In this document: positions 19,124 through 28,565 of the stretch, in pieces
Layout of the letters: each line of letters starts with the position of its first letter
Position numbering within the stretch: position 1 is the first letter of the stretch
From: Anaerolineales bacterium
GTDB taxonomy: Bacteria > Chloroflexota > Anaerolineae > Anaerolineales > UBA6663
Length of the DNA stretch: 34,830 bases
NCBI GenBank assembly: GCA_025057205.1
Contig: JANWXR010000004.1
Coordinates: 1 to 34,830 of the forward strand
Direction: 5' to 3'
Translations under genes and position numbers: made by a program
Notes under the pieces: generated by a model
The model's input: the letters and a program-made list of their open reading frames with translations, nothing else
Databases searched by the model: none
What the model was told of the DNA's origin: nothing

Positions 19124-20038
19124 CTAATCGCGCGCTTCGGCTTGCGACGTGCCTTCCTCCGCTGGTGGCTCGGCAGCCGGCGCAGAGTCCGAGGCCGGCG
19201 CGAGCGCCCCCGCTTCGCGTTGTGCCTTCAGCTCGTAGCGGCGCAGGCGGTGACGATGGCGCGTAACCAGCACCAGCGCTGCGGTCACGGCTACAATCAG
19301 CATGAAGGCCTGGTTTGTGTTGACGCCGAAGAACTGGGCGTTGTCCAGCCGAATGAAATCTAGGAAGAAGCGCACGGTAGGGTAGGCGATGGCGTAAATC
19401 AGCATCAGGTCGCCGGGCTTGAGCCAGTCCGTGCGCCGGCGTGCCAGGTAGAGCAGGCCACCGCAGATGAGCAGGTTGGCGAGGGACTCGTAAAGAAAGA
19501 GCGGATGAAAGCGCTGGTCGGGCGTGTAGGGTGGGATAGGGTTGTCAATCTTTATGCCCCAGGGCAGGGTGGTCGGCGCGCCATATAGTTCCTGATTGAC
19601 GAAGTTGCCCCAACGCCCGATGGCCTGACCAAGCGGCAAAGCCGGCGCGGCGATGTCCACCCATTCGAGAAAGTTCAGCTTTTTCCAGCGGGTGAATAGG
19701 TACAGGCCGAGCAGGCCGCCGAGCACTGCGCCGGGGATGCCCAAGCCGCCTTGGAGGGTGTTGATGGCCTCGAGTGGGTTCTCGAGGTAATACTGGGTGG
19801 TAATGCCTTGCGCGATCATGCTGGGCGGCGGGGTGAAGATGTGCCACAGCCGCGCGCCGATGATGCCGGCGATAAGCGTCCAGAGCAGGCCGTCCCAAAC
19901 GAATTCGGGGTTCTGGCCGCGTCGTTTGGCTTCAAGCGAAGCAAGATAGGCCGCGACGAACGCGCCGCCGACCAGGATGAAGCCGTAGTAGCGAAAGTAG
20001 AGGGGGCCAAGGTGGATGCCAAATTGGTCGAAGTACAT
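19124..20038 (-). CDS. lgt: Prolipoprotein diacylglyceryl transferase Lgt
   Basis: Lgt moves the diacylglyceryl group of phosphatidylglycerol to the Cys of prolipoproteins in the inner membrane. The 304-aa protein shows the family N-terminus (GPLYFRYYGFILVGGAFVAAY), an Arg-containing GARLWHIF, the signature GQAIGRWGNFVNQELYG, and HPLFLYESLANL, with seven hydrophobic segments. A charged C-terminal tail of about 50 residues (LRRYELKAQREAGALAPASDS...) is longer than usual. The ATG is 9 bp after the phosphatidyltransferase stop, so it is the last gene of the ino1 operon. The 143-bp gap to the ABC genes holds nothing certain apart from a -10 element. Confidence 0.95.
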   Translation of the reverse strand: MYFDQFGIHLGPLYFRYYGFILVGGAFVAAYLASLEAKRRGQNPEFVWDGLLWTLIAGIIGARLWHIFTPPPSMIAQGITTQYYLENPLEAINTLQGGLGIPGAVLGGLLGLYLFTRWKKLNFLEWVDIAAPALPLGQAIGRWGNFVNQELYGAPTTLPWGIKIDNPIPPYTPDQRFHPLFLYESLANLLICGGLLYLARRRTDWLKPGDLMLIYAIAYPTVRFFLDFIRLDNAQFFGVNTNQAFMLIVAVTAALVLVTRHRHRLRRYELKAQREAGALAPASDSAPAAEPPAEEGTSQAEARD

Positions 20039-20047
20039 TGCCGTAAC

Positions 20048-20683
20048 CTATTTCTCAGTTGATTTGGTCAGCGCCTGCCGACGCACATGCCAGGCCCGCT
20101 GTAGCGCGGTCACGTTTGCCAGGATGGCCATAATCCACAGCGCCAGCCAGGGCACGTTGAGGAGCAGCGCCGGGGCCATCACAAGGTAGCGCTCCATGCG
20201 CGTCAGCACGCCAACGTTGCAGTCGAATCCGAGCGCCTCGGCGCGCGCCTTGGTGTACGAAACCATCACGCTGCCCATCGTCGCCAGGAAGACCAGCAAC
20301 GCGTATAACCAAGCCAGCGGGTCGGGGCCGGTGACGTAGTAGTACAGCAAGCCCATGAAGATGAGCATCTCGCTCCAGCGGTCGGTGACTGAATCCACGA
20401 ACGCGCCGAACTGCGTGGGCTGGCCGAGGCGGCGAGCCATCGCGCCGTCCAGACCGTCAAAGGGGCCGCCGATGAGGATGAGCACACCGCCCCACGAGAT
20501 GTGTCCCAGCGCGACCAGCAACGCGCCAGCGACGTTGAACGCCAGGCCAAGGGCCGTCATCAAGTTAGGCGTCAGGCCGATTCGCAGGCAGGCCTCGGCC
20601 AGCGGCTCAATGACGCCCTTCAGCCGGCTGCGCATCCAGTCCGTCGGCGTTAGGGGTTTGGGTTTAGACTTTTCGGCGTGCAT
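20048..20683 (-). CDS. CDP-alcohol phosphatidyltransferase, probable phosphatidylinositol(-phosphate) synthase
   Basis: This membrane enzyme exchanges CMP of CDP-diacylglycerol for an alcohol. The full family motif is present: DGLDGAMARRLGQPTQFGAFVDSVTD fits DxxDGxxARx8GxxxDxxxD. About six hydrophobic segments follow. The ORF track starts 22 codons earlier, but that stretch (MMTEDSIIRLQSSVFSYQSFQC) is translated intergenic repeat, so I place the start at MHAEKSKPKP (ATG at 20683). No ribosome site is obvious. Its place directly after ino1 suggests inositol-3-phosphate is the alcohol (archaetidyl/phosphatidyl-inositol-phosphate synthase type). PgsA-type specificity cannot be excluded. Confidence 0.87.
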   Translation of the reverse strand: MHAEKSKPKPLTPTDWMRSRLKGVIEPLAEACLRIGLTPNLMTALGLAFNVAGALLVALGHISWGGVLILIGGPFDGLDGAMARRLGQPTQFGAFVDSVTDRWSEMLIFMGLLYYYVTGPDPLAWLYALLVFLATMGSVMVSYTKARAEALGFDCNVGVLTRMERYLVMAPALLLNVPWLALWIMAILANVTALQRAWHVRRQALTKSTEK

Positions 20684-20693
20684 GCATTGGAAT

Positions 20694-20752
20694 GACTGAT
20701 AACTGAAGACTGAAGACTGAAGACGGATGATTGAGTCTTCAGTCATCAATCA
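20694..20752. repeat. ACTGAAGACTGAAGAC / CAGTCATCAATCATC dispersed repeat
   Basis: The gap between ino1 and the phosphatidyltransferase is made of tandem CTGAAGA units (20702-20722) followed by TCTTCAGTCATCAATCATC, partly self-complementary. A related copy (CAGTCATCAGTCTTCAGTCATCAG) lies at 27476-27500. It encodes nothing, and the long form of the downstream ORF runs through it. Confidence 0.5.
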
Positions 20753-21838
<1,086 letters not shown>

Positions 21839-21918
21839 TCAAAGCCTCCAACTGTAGTGGGGGTGTCGTTCGAGCATTCGAACCAACATCGGCGTATTAT
21901 ACGCGAGACATTTGCCTA

Positions 21919-21927
21919 TGCTATAAT
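21919..21927 (+). promoter_or_regulatory. Extended -10 promoter of tRNA-Pro
   Basis: TGCTATAAT is an extended -10 (TG, one base, TATAAT), 10 bp before the tRNA. No good -35 is seen. Confidence 0.55.
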
Positions 21928-21937
21928 CGCCGCAGTT

Positions 21938-22012
21938 CGGGGCGTGGCTCAGCTTGGCTAGAGCACTCGGTTCGGGACTGAGAGGTCGGCGGTTCAAATC
22001 CGCCCGCCCCGA
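21938..22012 (+). tRNA. tRNA-Pro (anticodon CGG)
   Basis: The 7-bp acceptor stem CGGGGCG/CGCCCCG, D-arm GCTC/GAGC, anticodon stem CTCGG/CTGAG with loop TTCGGGA, and T-arm GGCGG TTCAAAT CCGCC all pair. The anticodon is CGG. The discriminator is A and CCA is not encoded. Confidence 0.95.
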
Positions 22013-22017
22013 CTGGC

Positions 22018-22054
22018 AACCACACAGGCTCCCCATTGCGGAGCCTGTGTGGTT
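22018..22054 (+). terminator. Strong hairpin terminator after tRNA-Pro
   Basis: AACCACACAGGCTCC and GGAGCCTGTGTGGTT form a perfect 15-bp stem with a 7-nt loop, 6 bp after the tRNA. The following T-run is short, so it may also act as an RNA-processing site. Confidence 0.6.
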
Positions 22055-22179
22055 TGCGCTTGGCTCCCCGCACGCCCCAACGGACATGGGCGAGCTTATA
22101 ACCCTGCCCTCTTCCTGTGCGGCCTTTGGTAAAGCTGGGTATCTCCTCAACCCTGGCCGGAGGCCACCCGGACTCTCAG

Positions 22180-22550
22180 ATTGTAGCCGTGAACTGCTTG
22201 TGTGACGATATGCTGCCGGCCTTGCACTACCGCGATGACCCTCAATGCCGGTGAGCCGCCGCCAAAGTGATGACGACCGCCTTGGTCGCCCGCCGGCACT
22301 TTGACGGAAACCTGGAGGGAGCGCGGGTCTATCTCCAGGAACATGGCTATGTGCCGCAGAGGCTGAGCAAAAGCCGCTTCAATCGGCGTTGGCAGCGGGT
22401 GCGCCGTTCTTCTTGGTGCTCTCTTCCACACGGTTGGGCGAAACGTGGAAGGATTTGAACGCCGGCGCGATTTACGCCGTGAATCGTTTTCCCGTGGCGG
22501 CGTGCGACAACGCGTGCAGCTTTGATCATCTGTATAGCAGCTTGGGTTAA
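22180..22550 (+). pseudogene. IS982-like transposase relic
   Basis: Two plus-strand frames give one degraded transposase. Frame 1 reads DDMLPALHYRDDPQCR, then a TGA, then VMTTALVARRHFDGNLEGARVYLQEHGYVPQRLSKSRFNRRW. After a frameshift near 22405 it reads GETWKDLNAGAIYAVNRFPVAACDN. These match IS982-family transposases (EVxTTALVAARYFGGN..., LSKSRFNRRLH, VIDSFPVAVCDN) from memory. The first catalytic Asp of the DDE triad (DSFPV) is replaced by Asn (NRFPV), and the rest of the gene is lost. No terminal repeats were identified. It fills the space between tRNA-Pro and tRNA-Gln. The opposite-strand ORF 22147-22644 is a shadow. Confidence 0.7.
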
Positions 22551-22649
22551 ATGCGAAACGAAGCTCTGTGCCATACTTGGCCTTCGTGGCACGCAGCTTC
22601 GTTATAGGCGAAGGGTTGATTAGCCACGAAACTGGGCTGATCAACCGGC

Positions 22650-22723
22650 TGGCTGGGGATCGTGGATTCGAACCACGGCATACAGATCCAGAGTCTGCTG
22701 TCCTACCACTAGACGAATCCCCA
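22650..22723 (-). tRNA. tRNA-Gln (anticodon CTG) with encoded CCA
   Basis: On the minus strand the acceptor TGGGGAT pairs with ATCCCCA, the anticodon stem GCAGA/TCTGT holds the loop CTCTGGA (anticodon CTG), and the T-arm is CGTGG TTCGAAT CCACG. The discriminator G is followed by CCA in the genome, unlike the two other tRNAs here. It lies about 100 bp upstream of, and divergent from, glnS. Confidence 0.95.
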
Positions 22724-22734
22724 GAGCGGTTGAA

Positions 22735-22763
22735 ATTCTAGCACAGCGCGCCGGGGCTGTAAA
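22735..22763 (-). promoter_or_regulatory. Promoter of tRNA-Gln
   Basis: On the minus strand there is TTTACA (22763-22758), a 17-bp spacer and TAGAAT (22740-22735) with an upstream TGC (extended -10). It lies 11 bp before the tRNA. Confidence 0.7.
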
Positions 22764-22824
22764 CTTCTGGAAAGCGCCGTGCTCCTGAGATACACTTACT
22801 CCATCCCACTTTGATGAGAGAAGA

Positions 22825-24528
22825 ATGACCGACTTGACGCCTACTTCCCCGCCCGCATCGGTGGACTTTATTCGCGCTGCCGTGCTCGAAGACATTCGCT
22901 CCGGTCGCTTCGGCGGCCGCGTGCACACGCGCTTTCCGCCCGAACCAAACGGCTACCTGCATATCGGCCACGCCAAGGCGATGGCGGTGGATTTTGGCAT
23001 CGCCGCGGAGTTCGGCGGCAAGTGTAACCTGCGCTTCGACGACACCAACCCGGTGAAGGAAGAGCAGGAATACGTGGACGCGATTATGGAAGACATCCGC
23101 TGGCTAGGTTATCAGTGGGATGGCGAGCCACGGTATGCGTCCGATTACTTTGACCAGTTGTATGAATGGGCCGTCAAGCTGATCAAAAAAGGTAAAGCGT
23201 ACGTCTGCGACTTGACGCCGGAGCAGATGCGCGAGTATCGCGGCACCCTCACCCAGCCCGGCAAAGACAGCCCGTACCGTAACCGCTCCGTCGCCGAGAA
23301 CCTCGACTTGTTCGAGCGCATGCGCCGCGGCGAGTTCGCCGAAGGCTCGCGCACCCTGCGCGCCAAGATTGATATGGCCTCCGGCAACATCAATTTGCGT
23401 GACCCGGTGATGTACCGCATCCTACACGTAGAACATCACCGCACCGGCAACAAGTGGTGCATCTATCCGATGTACGACTTTGCCCATGGCCAGTGTGACT
23501 CTATCGAGGGCATCACCCACTCGCTGTGCTCGCTGGAGTATGAGGATCACCGCCCGCTCTACGAGTGGTTCCTAAAGGAGCTGGAGATTTACGCGCCCCG
23601 GCAAATCGAGTTTGCCCGACTCAATCTGTCCTACACCGTCTTGAGCAAGCGCAAGCTGCTCCAGCTGGTGAAGGAGGGCCATGTGCGTGGCTGGGACGAT
23701 CCGCGCCTACCCACGCTGCGCGGCCTGCGCCGACGTGGCTACACGCCGGAAGCCATCCGCGATTTCTGTGCCCGCATCGGCGTGGCTAAGAACAACACCA
23801 CCATCGAGCTAGCACTGCTGGAGCACTGCCTACGTGAAGACCTGAACCGGCGCGCGCCGCGCGTGATGGGCGTCCTGCGCCCACTCAAAGTCGTTATTGA
23901 GAACTATCCCGAAGGACAGGTCGAGGAGATGCAGGCCATCAACAACCCGGAAGACCCGTCTGCCGGGACGCGCCTCGTCCCCTTCAGTCGTGAGCTGTAC
24001 ATCGAGCAGGATGACTTCCGCGAGAACCCCCCGCCCAAGTATTACCGCCTCGCGCCGGGCCGCGAAGTACGCTTGCGCTATGCCTACTTCATCAAATGTG
24101 TAGGTGTGGTGAAAGATGCCGCCGGCAACGTCATCGGACTGCGTTGTACCTACGATCCGGCCACGCGTGGCGGCGACGCGCCCGACGGTCGCAAGGTGAA
24201 ATCCACCATCCACTGGGTCTCTGCCGCGCATGCCCTGCCCGCCGAGGTGCGCCTGTACGACCGACTGTTCACCGTGCCCCACCCGGATGACGTTGATGAC
24301 GGTCAGGATTTCAAGGCTTATCTCAATCCCCACTCGCTCGAAGTGCTCACAGGCAGTGTGGTGGAGCCGGGCCTGAGGAACGCACAGCCCGGCCAGAGCT
24401 TCCAGTTCGAAAGGCTAGGTTATTTCTGCGTGGACCCGGACTCCGCCGGCGGTAAATTGGTCTTCAACCGCTCTGTGCCGCTGAAGGATTCGTGGGCCAA
24501 GATCGAGAAAGCGCAGCGGGGTGAGTAA
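22825..24528 (+). CDS. glnS: Glutaminyl-tRNA synthetase
   Basis: This class I synthetase charges tRNA-Gln with glutamine in the cytosol. The 567-aa protein has the HIGH motif in [17 protein letters not shown], the KMSKS equivalent VLSKRKL, the catalytic-core segment [18 protein letters not shown], and a C-terminal beta-barrel anticodon-binding region ([19 protein letters not shown]...). The length matches E. coli GlnRS. The [13 protein letters not shown] form distinguishes GlnRS from bacterial GluRS. Its cognate tRNA-Gln(CTG) lies just upstream, divergent, suggesting the two were kept or gained together. The start ATG at 22825 follows GAGAGAAGA, a weak ribosome site. Confidence 0.97.
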   Translation: MTDLTPTSPPASVDFIRAAVLEDIRSGRFGGRVHTRFPPEPNGYLHIGHAKAMAVDFGIAAEFGGKCNLRFDDTNPVKEEQEYVDAIMEDIRWLGYQWDGEPRYASDYFDQLYEWAVKLIKKGKAYVCDLTPEQMREYRGTLTQPGKDSPYRNRSVAENLDLFERMRRGEFAEGSRTLRAKIDMASGNINLRDPVMYRILHVEHHRTGNKWCIYPMYDFAHGQCDSIEGITHSLCSLEYEDHRPLYEWFLKELEIYAPRQIEFARLNLSYTVLSKRKLLQLVKEGHVRGWDDPRLPTLRGLRRRGYTPEAIRDFCARIGVAKNNTTIELALLEHCLREDLNRRAPRVMGVLRPLKVVIENYPEGQVEEMQAINNPEDPSAGTRLVPFSRELYIEQDDFRENPPPKYYRLAPGREVRLRYAYFIKCVGVVKDAAGNVIGLRCTYDPATRGGDAPDGRKVKSTIHWVSAAHALPAEVRLYDRLFTVPHPDDVDDGQDFKAYLNPHSLEVLTGSVVEPGLRNAQPGQSFQFERLGYFCVDPDSAGGKLVFNRSVPLKDSWAKIEKAQRGE

Positions 24529-24553
24529 TGGCTTAAGGGGTGAACAGGATACA

Positions 24554-24605
24554 TATTGCGTATTCCGTAGCGGACGAACACTGTGCAACACGCAATACGA
24601 GATAC
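24554..24605. repeat. CGCAATACG dispersed palindromic repeat
   Basis: TATTGCGTATTCCG... and ...CACGCAATACGAGATAC are imperfect inverted arms filling the gap between glnS and the convergent kinase gene. Related copies are at 28527-28550 and inside the YfhO coding region (9600-9655 and 7999-8031). Confidence 0.5.
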
Positions 24606-24608
24606 ACT

Positions 24609-27434
24609 CTACGGCGGACATGGCCCACGCAGATAGCGCCGGCACTCCGCCGCCGTCCAGGTGCGCGTGAGGGCGCGGCGTGCTGCTTCGAGGAGCGCAG
24701 GTGTATCTTCAGGCGACGCCTGGTTCGGGTCGGCGGCACGCAATGCTCGGCGCAGGGCGTCCTCGACTTCCGGCATCGGGCGCTCGGTAAGGGAGGCAGC
24801 GTGCAGGGCGAGCAACAGGCTAAGTTGGGGATCGGTGGACGCAACCAGTTGCGCCTGCGCGGCCAGCTCGTACACCTGCGCCAGACGCGCCTGACTCTTG
24901 GCGCGACGGATGTTGACGCTAGCCCAGTAACCGGAGATGAGCACGGCGCTGACGGCGACCGTCGCCAGCGCGAGGATGAGGCCGAGGTAAAGTGAGCGCT
25001 GCCGTTGCTGCCGGTGTGACGTGGCCTGTTCGCCGGCGCGGCGCATCTCGATCTCGGCCAGACGCCGCGTCGCCTCGATTTCGCGCTGACGCAGGCCCTC
25101 GCGTTCGGCGGCCTCGCGTTCGCGCAGGGCAATGCTGGCGCGAATGAAGTCGCGCTCTGCCTGACCGATCTCGGACTCGCGCTCCGCCAGCCAGCCTTCC
25201 GCGCCGACAAGGAGTGCGCCGCGCAACAGCGCGCCCTCATCGTGGCCGGCGGCCTCCCACTGCTGCATCATGCCGCGTAGCCGCTCCTGCCAGGCGCGGA
25301 AGTTGCGGTTCGCCTGCATCCACTCGCGCAAGCGGCTCCAGCTGCGGATCAAGGCCTCGTGCACGATTTCGGCAGTCTCCTGTCCGCTTGGATCGCGATT
25401 GGTGACGAGCAAGCGTGCGTTCGCCAATTGTTGTACCAGTGGCCAGGCATCCTCCAGTTCGGCGCGCGTGGCTTGGCGCCGCGTGTCTTCCGTCCCCTCG
25501 CCGGGGCGCACCAGCTGGACAAGGGCGCGGCGCGCCAAGGCCTGCTGTTCGGCAGACAGCTCACTGTACACTTCCTCGGCGTAACGCGCCAACGCACCCT
25601 CCACACGACCGATCTCTTCGTAGGCCTGATGTGTCAAAAGCCTGCTGCTTTGTTTGGCCCACAGGGTTGTCAGCGCGAATTCGAGCAGCGGCAGGTTCCC
25701 CGGCTCTTCGCCCACGTCGTCCAGAATGCGCTCGACCAGGCCGGATTGGAACTTGACGCGCTGCTTGCGGGCCGGCTCTTTGATGGCGCGGGTCAGCTCT
25801 GCCCGCGTCATTGGGCCGAGAAAGAGCGTAGCGTTTTGCAATGCGTCGGCCAGCAGGCGGTGCGAGAAGGCTTGTCCAAGAAAGTCTGCACGCATGGTAA
25901 GCACGATATGCAACTGTGGACACTCGTCCAGCCCGGTGAGCAGCACATCAATAAACGCACGGCGCGTTTCCGGATCGGGGCAGACGGTGAACAGCTCCTC
26001 GAACTGGTCAATGACCAGCAGCAGGCGATGTTTGTCGGGCCGGCTGCGCAGAAAGAGCTTGACAGCGTTGGCAAGCCGCACCGAGCCGTCGCAGAGCGAG
26101 TCGGCCAGCGATTGTAACTGTTTGACGCGCTCAGGGGTCTCCGGTGGAAGCACAGCATTCGCCAGCGCCTCGAATGGGCGTGCGCTAGGGCGCATGTCGG
26201 TGAGCAGCCAGGCCTTTTGCTGGGATTGGCGCAGCGCAGGAGCCTGCCGCAGGCGCGAGACCAGCCCGGCGAACACCACCGACGACTTGCCACTGCCGGA
26301 TGGCCCGACCACCGCCGTCAGCTGTTGGCTCTCCACTCTGTCGCTGAGCGTGTCGGTGAAGTCTTCGCGCCCGAAGAAGAAGGGTGCATCATCTTCCTGA
26401 AAGGCAAACAGCCCGCGATATGGGCAGGGCGGGGGCGATGCTGCAAGGGTGACCATCGTGAGCGGCGGCGTTTCGGCGAAGTCCTGCTGTTCGCGCAGCC
26501 GGTGCAGGCTGCGCGGCACAATCGGTGGGGCGCTCGTCAACTGTTCAGCCGTCACGCCCAGCGCCTCGCGCAAAGCCAGCGCCAATGCACCGGCGGAGGG
26601 GTAACGGTCCTCGGGCCGCTTCGCCAGCGTCTTCAGGATGACCTGCTCCACCGCTGCCGGCAGCTCCGGATTGAAGCGCGTCGGTGGCGGTGGGGGTTGT
26701 TCCACCTGCATCCGCAACAGGTCGTCGGGGTTCTCGGCGTCAAAGGGCACGTTGCCCGTCATCAGCCCGTAGAGGATGATGCCGAGGGCGTAGATGTCAC
26801 TGGCGCGGTCGCCGGGTTGGCCCTGGCACAGCTCCGGGGCCATGTAGATGGGCGTGCCGGCAGGTCGTCCGCTGGTGACGACGGGCAGCGCGTCGCCGAC
26901 CATGCGCGCGATGCCGAAGTCGGTGAGGATGATCTGGCCGTCATTGGTGAGCATGATATTGCCCGGCTTCAGGTCGCGGTGGATCATATTGCGCGCGTGG
27001 GCATAATCCACCGCGGAAGCCAGCGCGTTGAACAGAAGGACGGTCTCGATAGGTGAGAAGGTGGGACGGTTGGGGATGGCCGTTAGGCTGCGCTCGTGAA
27101 TCTCGGTGGCCAGCGTCGGCCCCTCAATCAGCTCCATCACCATGTAGTACAGGTCTCTTTCCATGTCCACGTCGAAGTCGAAGACTTGGACGATGTTGGG
27201 ATGGCGCAGCCGGGCCGCCAGCACCGCCTCGCGCTCAAAGCGCTTGATGAAGCCGGGTTGCTCGGCAAAGTGCGGATGCATCACCTTAACGGCGACGAAG
27301 CGGTCAAGGCCGGGCTGAAAGGCCTTGTACACTTCGGCCATCCCCCCAGAGCCGAGTTGTGAGACGAGGCGGTATTTGCCGAGGGTGGTTCCAATCACAC
27401 GAAGCAGTTTAGTTGGGCCGGGCAGTTTTGCCAA
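24609..27434 (-). CDS. Ser/Thr protein kinase fused to nSTAND1 ATPase, no WD40 propeller
   Basis: At about 941 aa this is a bacterial eukaryotic-like kinase (about residues 20-285: GSGGMAEVYKAF, VAVKVMH, MIHRDLKPGNIML, DFGIARM, MAPELCQG), followed by a novel-STAND ATPase (from CPYRGLFAFQEDDAPFFFGRE; Walker A VVGPSGSGKSS, Walker B LLLVIDQFEELF), a coiled-coil helical stretch (REREAAEREGLRQREIEATRRLAEIE) and one transmembrane helix (LGLILALATVAVSAVLISGYW). Relatives continue into WD40 repeats. Here the typical pre-propeller motif (DPQLSLLLALHAASL...ALRRAL) is followed almost at once by a tail resembling the family's C-terminal end (LTRTWTAAECRRYLRGPCPP). Start: track TTG at 27434; a GTG at 27398 is an alternative. 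Confidence 0.87.
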   Translation of the reverse strand: MAKLPGPTKLLRVIGTTLGKYRLVSQLGSGGMAEVYKAFQPGLDRFVAVKVMHPHFAEQPGFIKRFEREAVLAARLRHPNIVQVFDFDVDMERDLYYMVMELIEGPTLATEIHERSLTAIPNRPTFSPIETVLLFNALASAVDYAHARNMIHRDLKPGNIMLTNDGQIILTDFGIARMVGDALPVVTSGRPAGTPIYMAPELCQGQPGDRASDIYALGIILYGLMTGNVPFDAENPDDLLRMQVEQPPPPPTRFNPELPAAVEQVILKTLAKRPEDRYPSAGALALALREALGVTAEQLTSAPPIVPRSLHRLREQQDFAETPPLTMVTLAASPPPCPYRGLFAFQEDDAPFFFGREDFTDTLSDRVESQQLTAVVGPSGSGKSSVVFAGLVSRLRQAPALRQSQQKAWLLTDMRPSARPFEALANAVLPPETPERVKQLQSLADSLCDGSVRLANAVKLFLRSRPDKHRLLLVIDQFEELFTVCPDPETRRAFIDVLLTGLDECPQLHIVLTMRADFLGQAFSHRLLADALQNATLFLGPMTRAELTRAIKEPARKQRVKFQSGLVERILDDVGEEPGNLPLLEFALTTLWAKQSSRLLTHQAYEEIGRVEGALARYAEEVYSELSAEQQALARRALVQLVRPGEGTEDTRRQATRAELEDAWPLVQQLANARLLVTNRDPSGQETAEIVHEALIRSWSRLREWMQANRNFRAWQERLRGMMQQWEAAGHDEGALLRGALLVGAEGWLAERESEIGQAERDFIRASIALREREAAEREGLRQREIEATRRLAEIEMRRAGEQATSHRQQRQRSLYLGLILALATVAVSAVLISGYWASVNIRRAKSQARLAQVYELAAQAQLVASTDPQLSLLLALHAASLTERPMPEVEDALRRALRAADPNQASPEDTPALLEAARRALTRTWTAAECRRYLRGPCPP

Positions 27435-27475
27435 CGAGGAAACGGTGAGCGTCGGTTGGCAAGCGTCGGTGGCTC

Positions 27476-27504
27476 AGTCATCAGTCTTCAGTCATCAGTT
27501 ATAG
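27476..27504. repeat. CAGTCATCAGTCTTCAGTCATCAG dispersed repeat
   Basis: This is the same sequence family as 20694-20752, sitting upstream of the kinase gene. It contains direct copies of TCAGTCATCAGT and is non-coding. Confidence 0.45.
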
Positions 27505-27560
27505 ACCTCCAGAGCCGCGAATCCCTACTGGTTCAAGAGCCTCCTGCGGAAATAAGGCTC

Positions 27561-27583
27561 GGGCGACGGTATTGCCGTTGCCC
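27561..27583 (-). terminator. Hairpin downstream of gpmA, possible terminator
   Basis: GGGCgACGGtattgCCGTtGCCC forms an 8-pair stem with one mismatch, about 43 bp after the gpmA stop. On the minus strand it is followed by GAGCCTTATTTCC, a weak T-tract. Confidence 0.35.
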
Positions 27584-27625
27584 TAACCGGGAAAAACTCA
27601 CTTTCGAAGGAGCCCAGCTTGACCC

Positions 27626-28372
27626 TTACCTTGCCTTGCCCTGCGCGGCGACGGCAGCAGCGGCTTTCGCCACGGTCTCCGGGTCGCCCAGGTAGTAGCT
27701 CTTGAGCGGCTTCAATTCGGCATCCAACTCGTATACCAGTGGGATGCCGGTGGGGATGTTGAGTTCGACGATGTCCTGGCTGGAGATGTTGTCCAGGTAT
27801 TTGACCAGCGCGCGCAGGCTGTTGCCGTGTGCGGCGATGACCACGCGCTTGCCGCTCTTGACCACCGGCGCGATGACGTTGAGCCAGTAGGGGATCATGC
27901 GGGCGACCGTGTCCTTGAGCGACTCGGTGCACGGCAGTTCCTCGGGCGCGAGGCCGGCGTAGCGGCGGTCGAAGCGTGGGTGGCGCTCGTCGTCCGGCTC
28001 CAGCGGGGGCGGGGGCACATCGTAGCTGCGTCGCCAGACTTTCACCTGCGCCTCGCCGAACTTCGCCGCCATCTCCGCCTTGTTCAGCCCCTGAAGCGCG
28101 CCGTAGTGGCGTTCGTTCAACTGCCAGGCCTTGGTCACCGGCAGCCAGTCGAGGTCCATCTCCTCCAGCACCAGGTTGAGGGTATGGATGGCGCGCTTGA
28201 GGACGGAGGTGAAGGCAACATCGAAGGTGTAGCCCTCCTCCTTGAGGAGCCTGCCGCTGTTTATCGCCTCCTGGCGGCCCAGCTCGGTCAGGCCGACGTC
28301 CGTCCAGCCGGTGAAGCGATTCTCCAGATTCCAGGTGCTTTGCCCATGACGAATCAAGACGAGTTTGTACAT
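27626..28372 (-). CDS. gpmA: 2,3-bisphosphoglycerate-dependent phosphoglycerate mutase
   Basis: This glycolytic/gluconeogenic enzyme interconverts 3- and 2-phosphoglycerate via phospho-His. The 248-aa protein has [22 protein letters not shown] (phospho-acceptor His in RHG), [14 protein letters not shown] (catalytic Glu) and [19 protein letters not shown] (second His). The track ORF starts 12 codons upstream, but the ATG at 28372 ([10 protein letters not shown]) has AAGGAG 6 nt upstream and fits the family start. It is flanked by repeat-rich gaps on both sides, so it is a single-gene unit on the minus strand. Confidence 0.95.
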   Translation of the reverse strand: MYKLVLIRHGQSTWNLENRFTGWTDVGLTELGRQEAINSGRLLKEEGYTFDVAFTSVLKRAIHTLNLVLEEMDLDWLPVTKAWQLNERHYGALQGLNKAEMAAKFGEAQVKVWRRSYDVPPPPLEPDDERHPRFDRRYAGLAPEELPCTESLKDTVARMIPYWLNVIAPVVKSGKRVVIAAHGNSLRALVKYLDNISSQDIVELNIPTGIPLVYELDAELKPLKSYYLGDPETVAKAAAAVAAQGKAR

Positions 28373-28434
28373 GCATTCTCCTTGAATGTGCAACTGAATA
28401 CACAACATGACTCCAGTGCAAAAACTATGATCTC

Positions 28435-28503
28435 ACCGCGAAGCCGCGAAGGGCGCAAAGGCTTTGCTCCTGTTTTCCTTAGCGTTCTTGGCGTCTTCGC
28501 GGT
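28435..28503. repeat. ACCGCGAAG...CTTCGCGGT inverted repeat
   Basis: ACCGCGAAGCCGC and GCGTCTTCGCGGT form imperfect arms about 13 bp long, 43 bp apart, in the gap between aceK and gpmA. No gene lies in this 193-bp gap. Confidence 0.4.
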
Positions 28504-28565
28504 TCACATGGACTTTTTTCAGTAGAACCGCAACATGCAATACGGAATGCGCAGCGCTTAGCCCC

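Noticed and set aside
22147-22644. Minus-strand 165-aa ORF between the tRNAs
   Set aside because: The plus strand carries the transposase relic; the minus ORF is its shadow.
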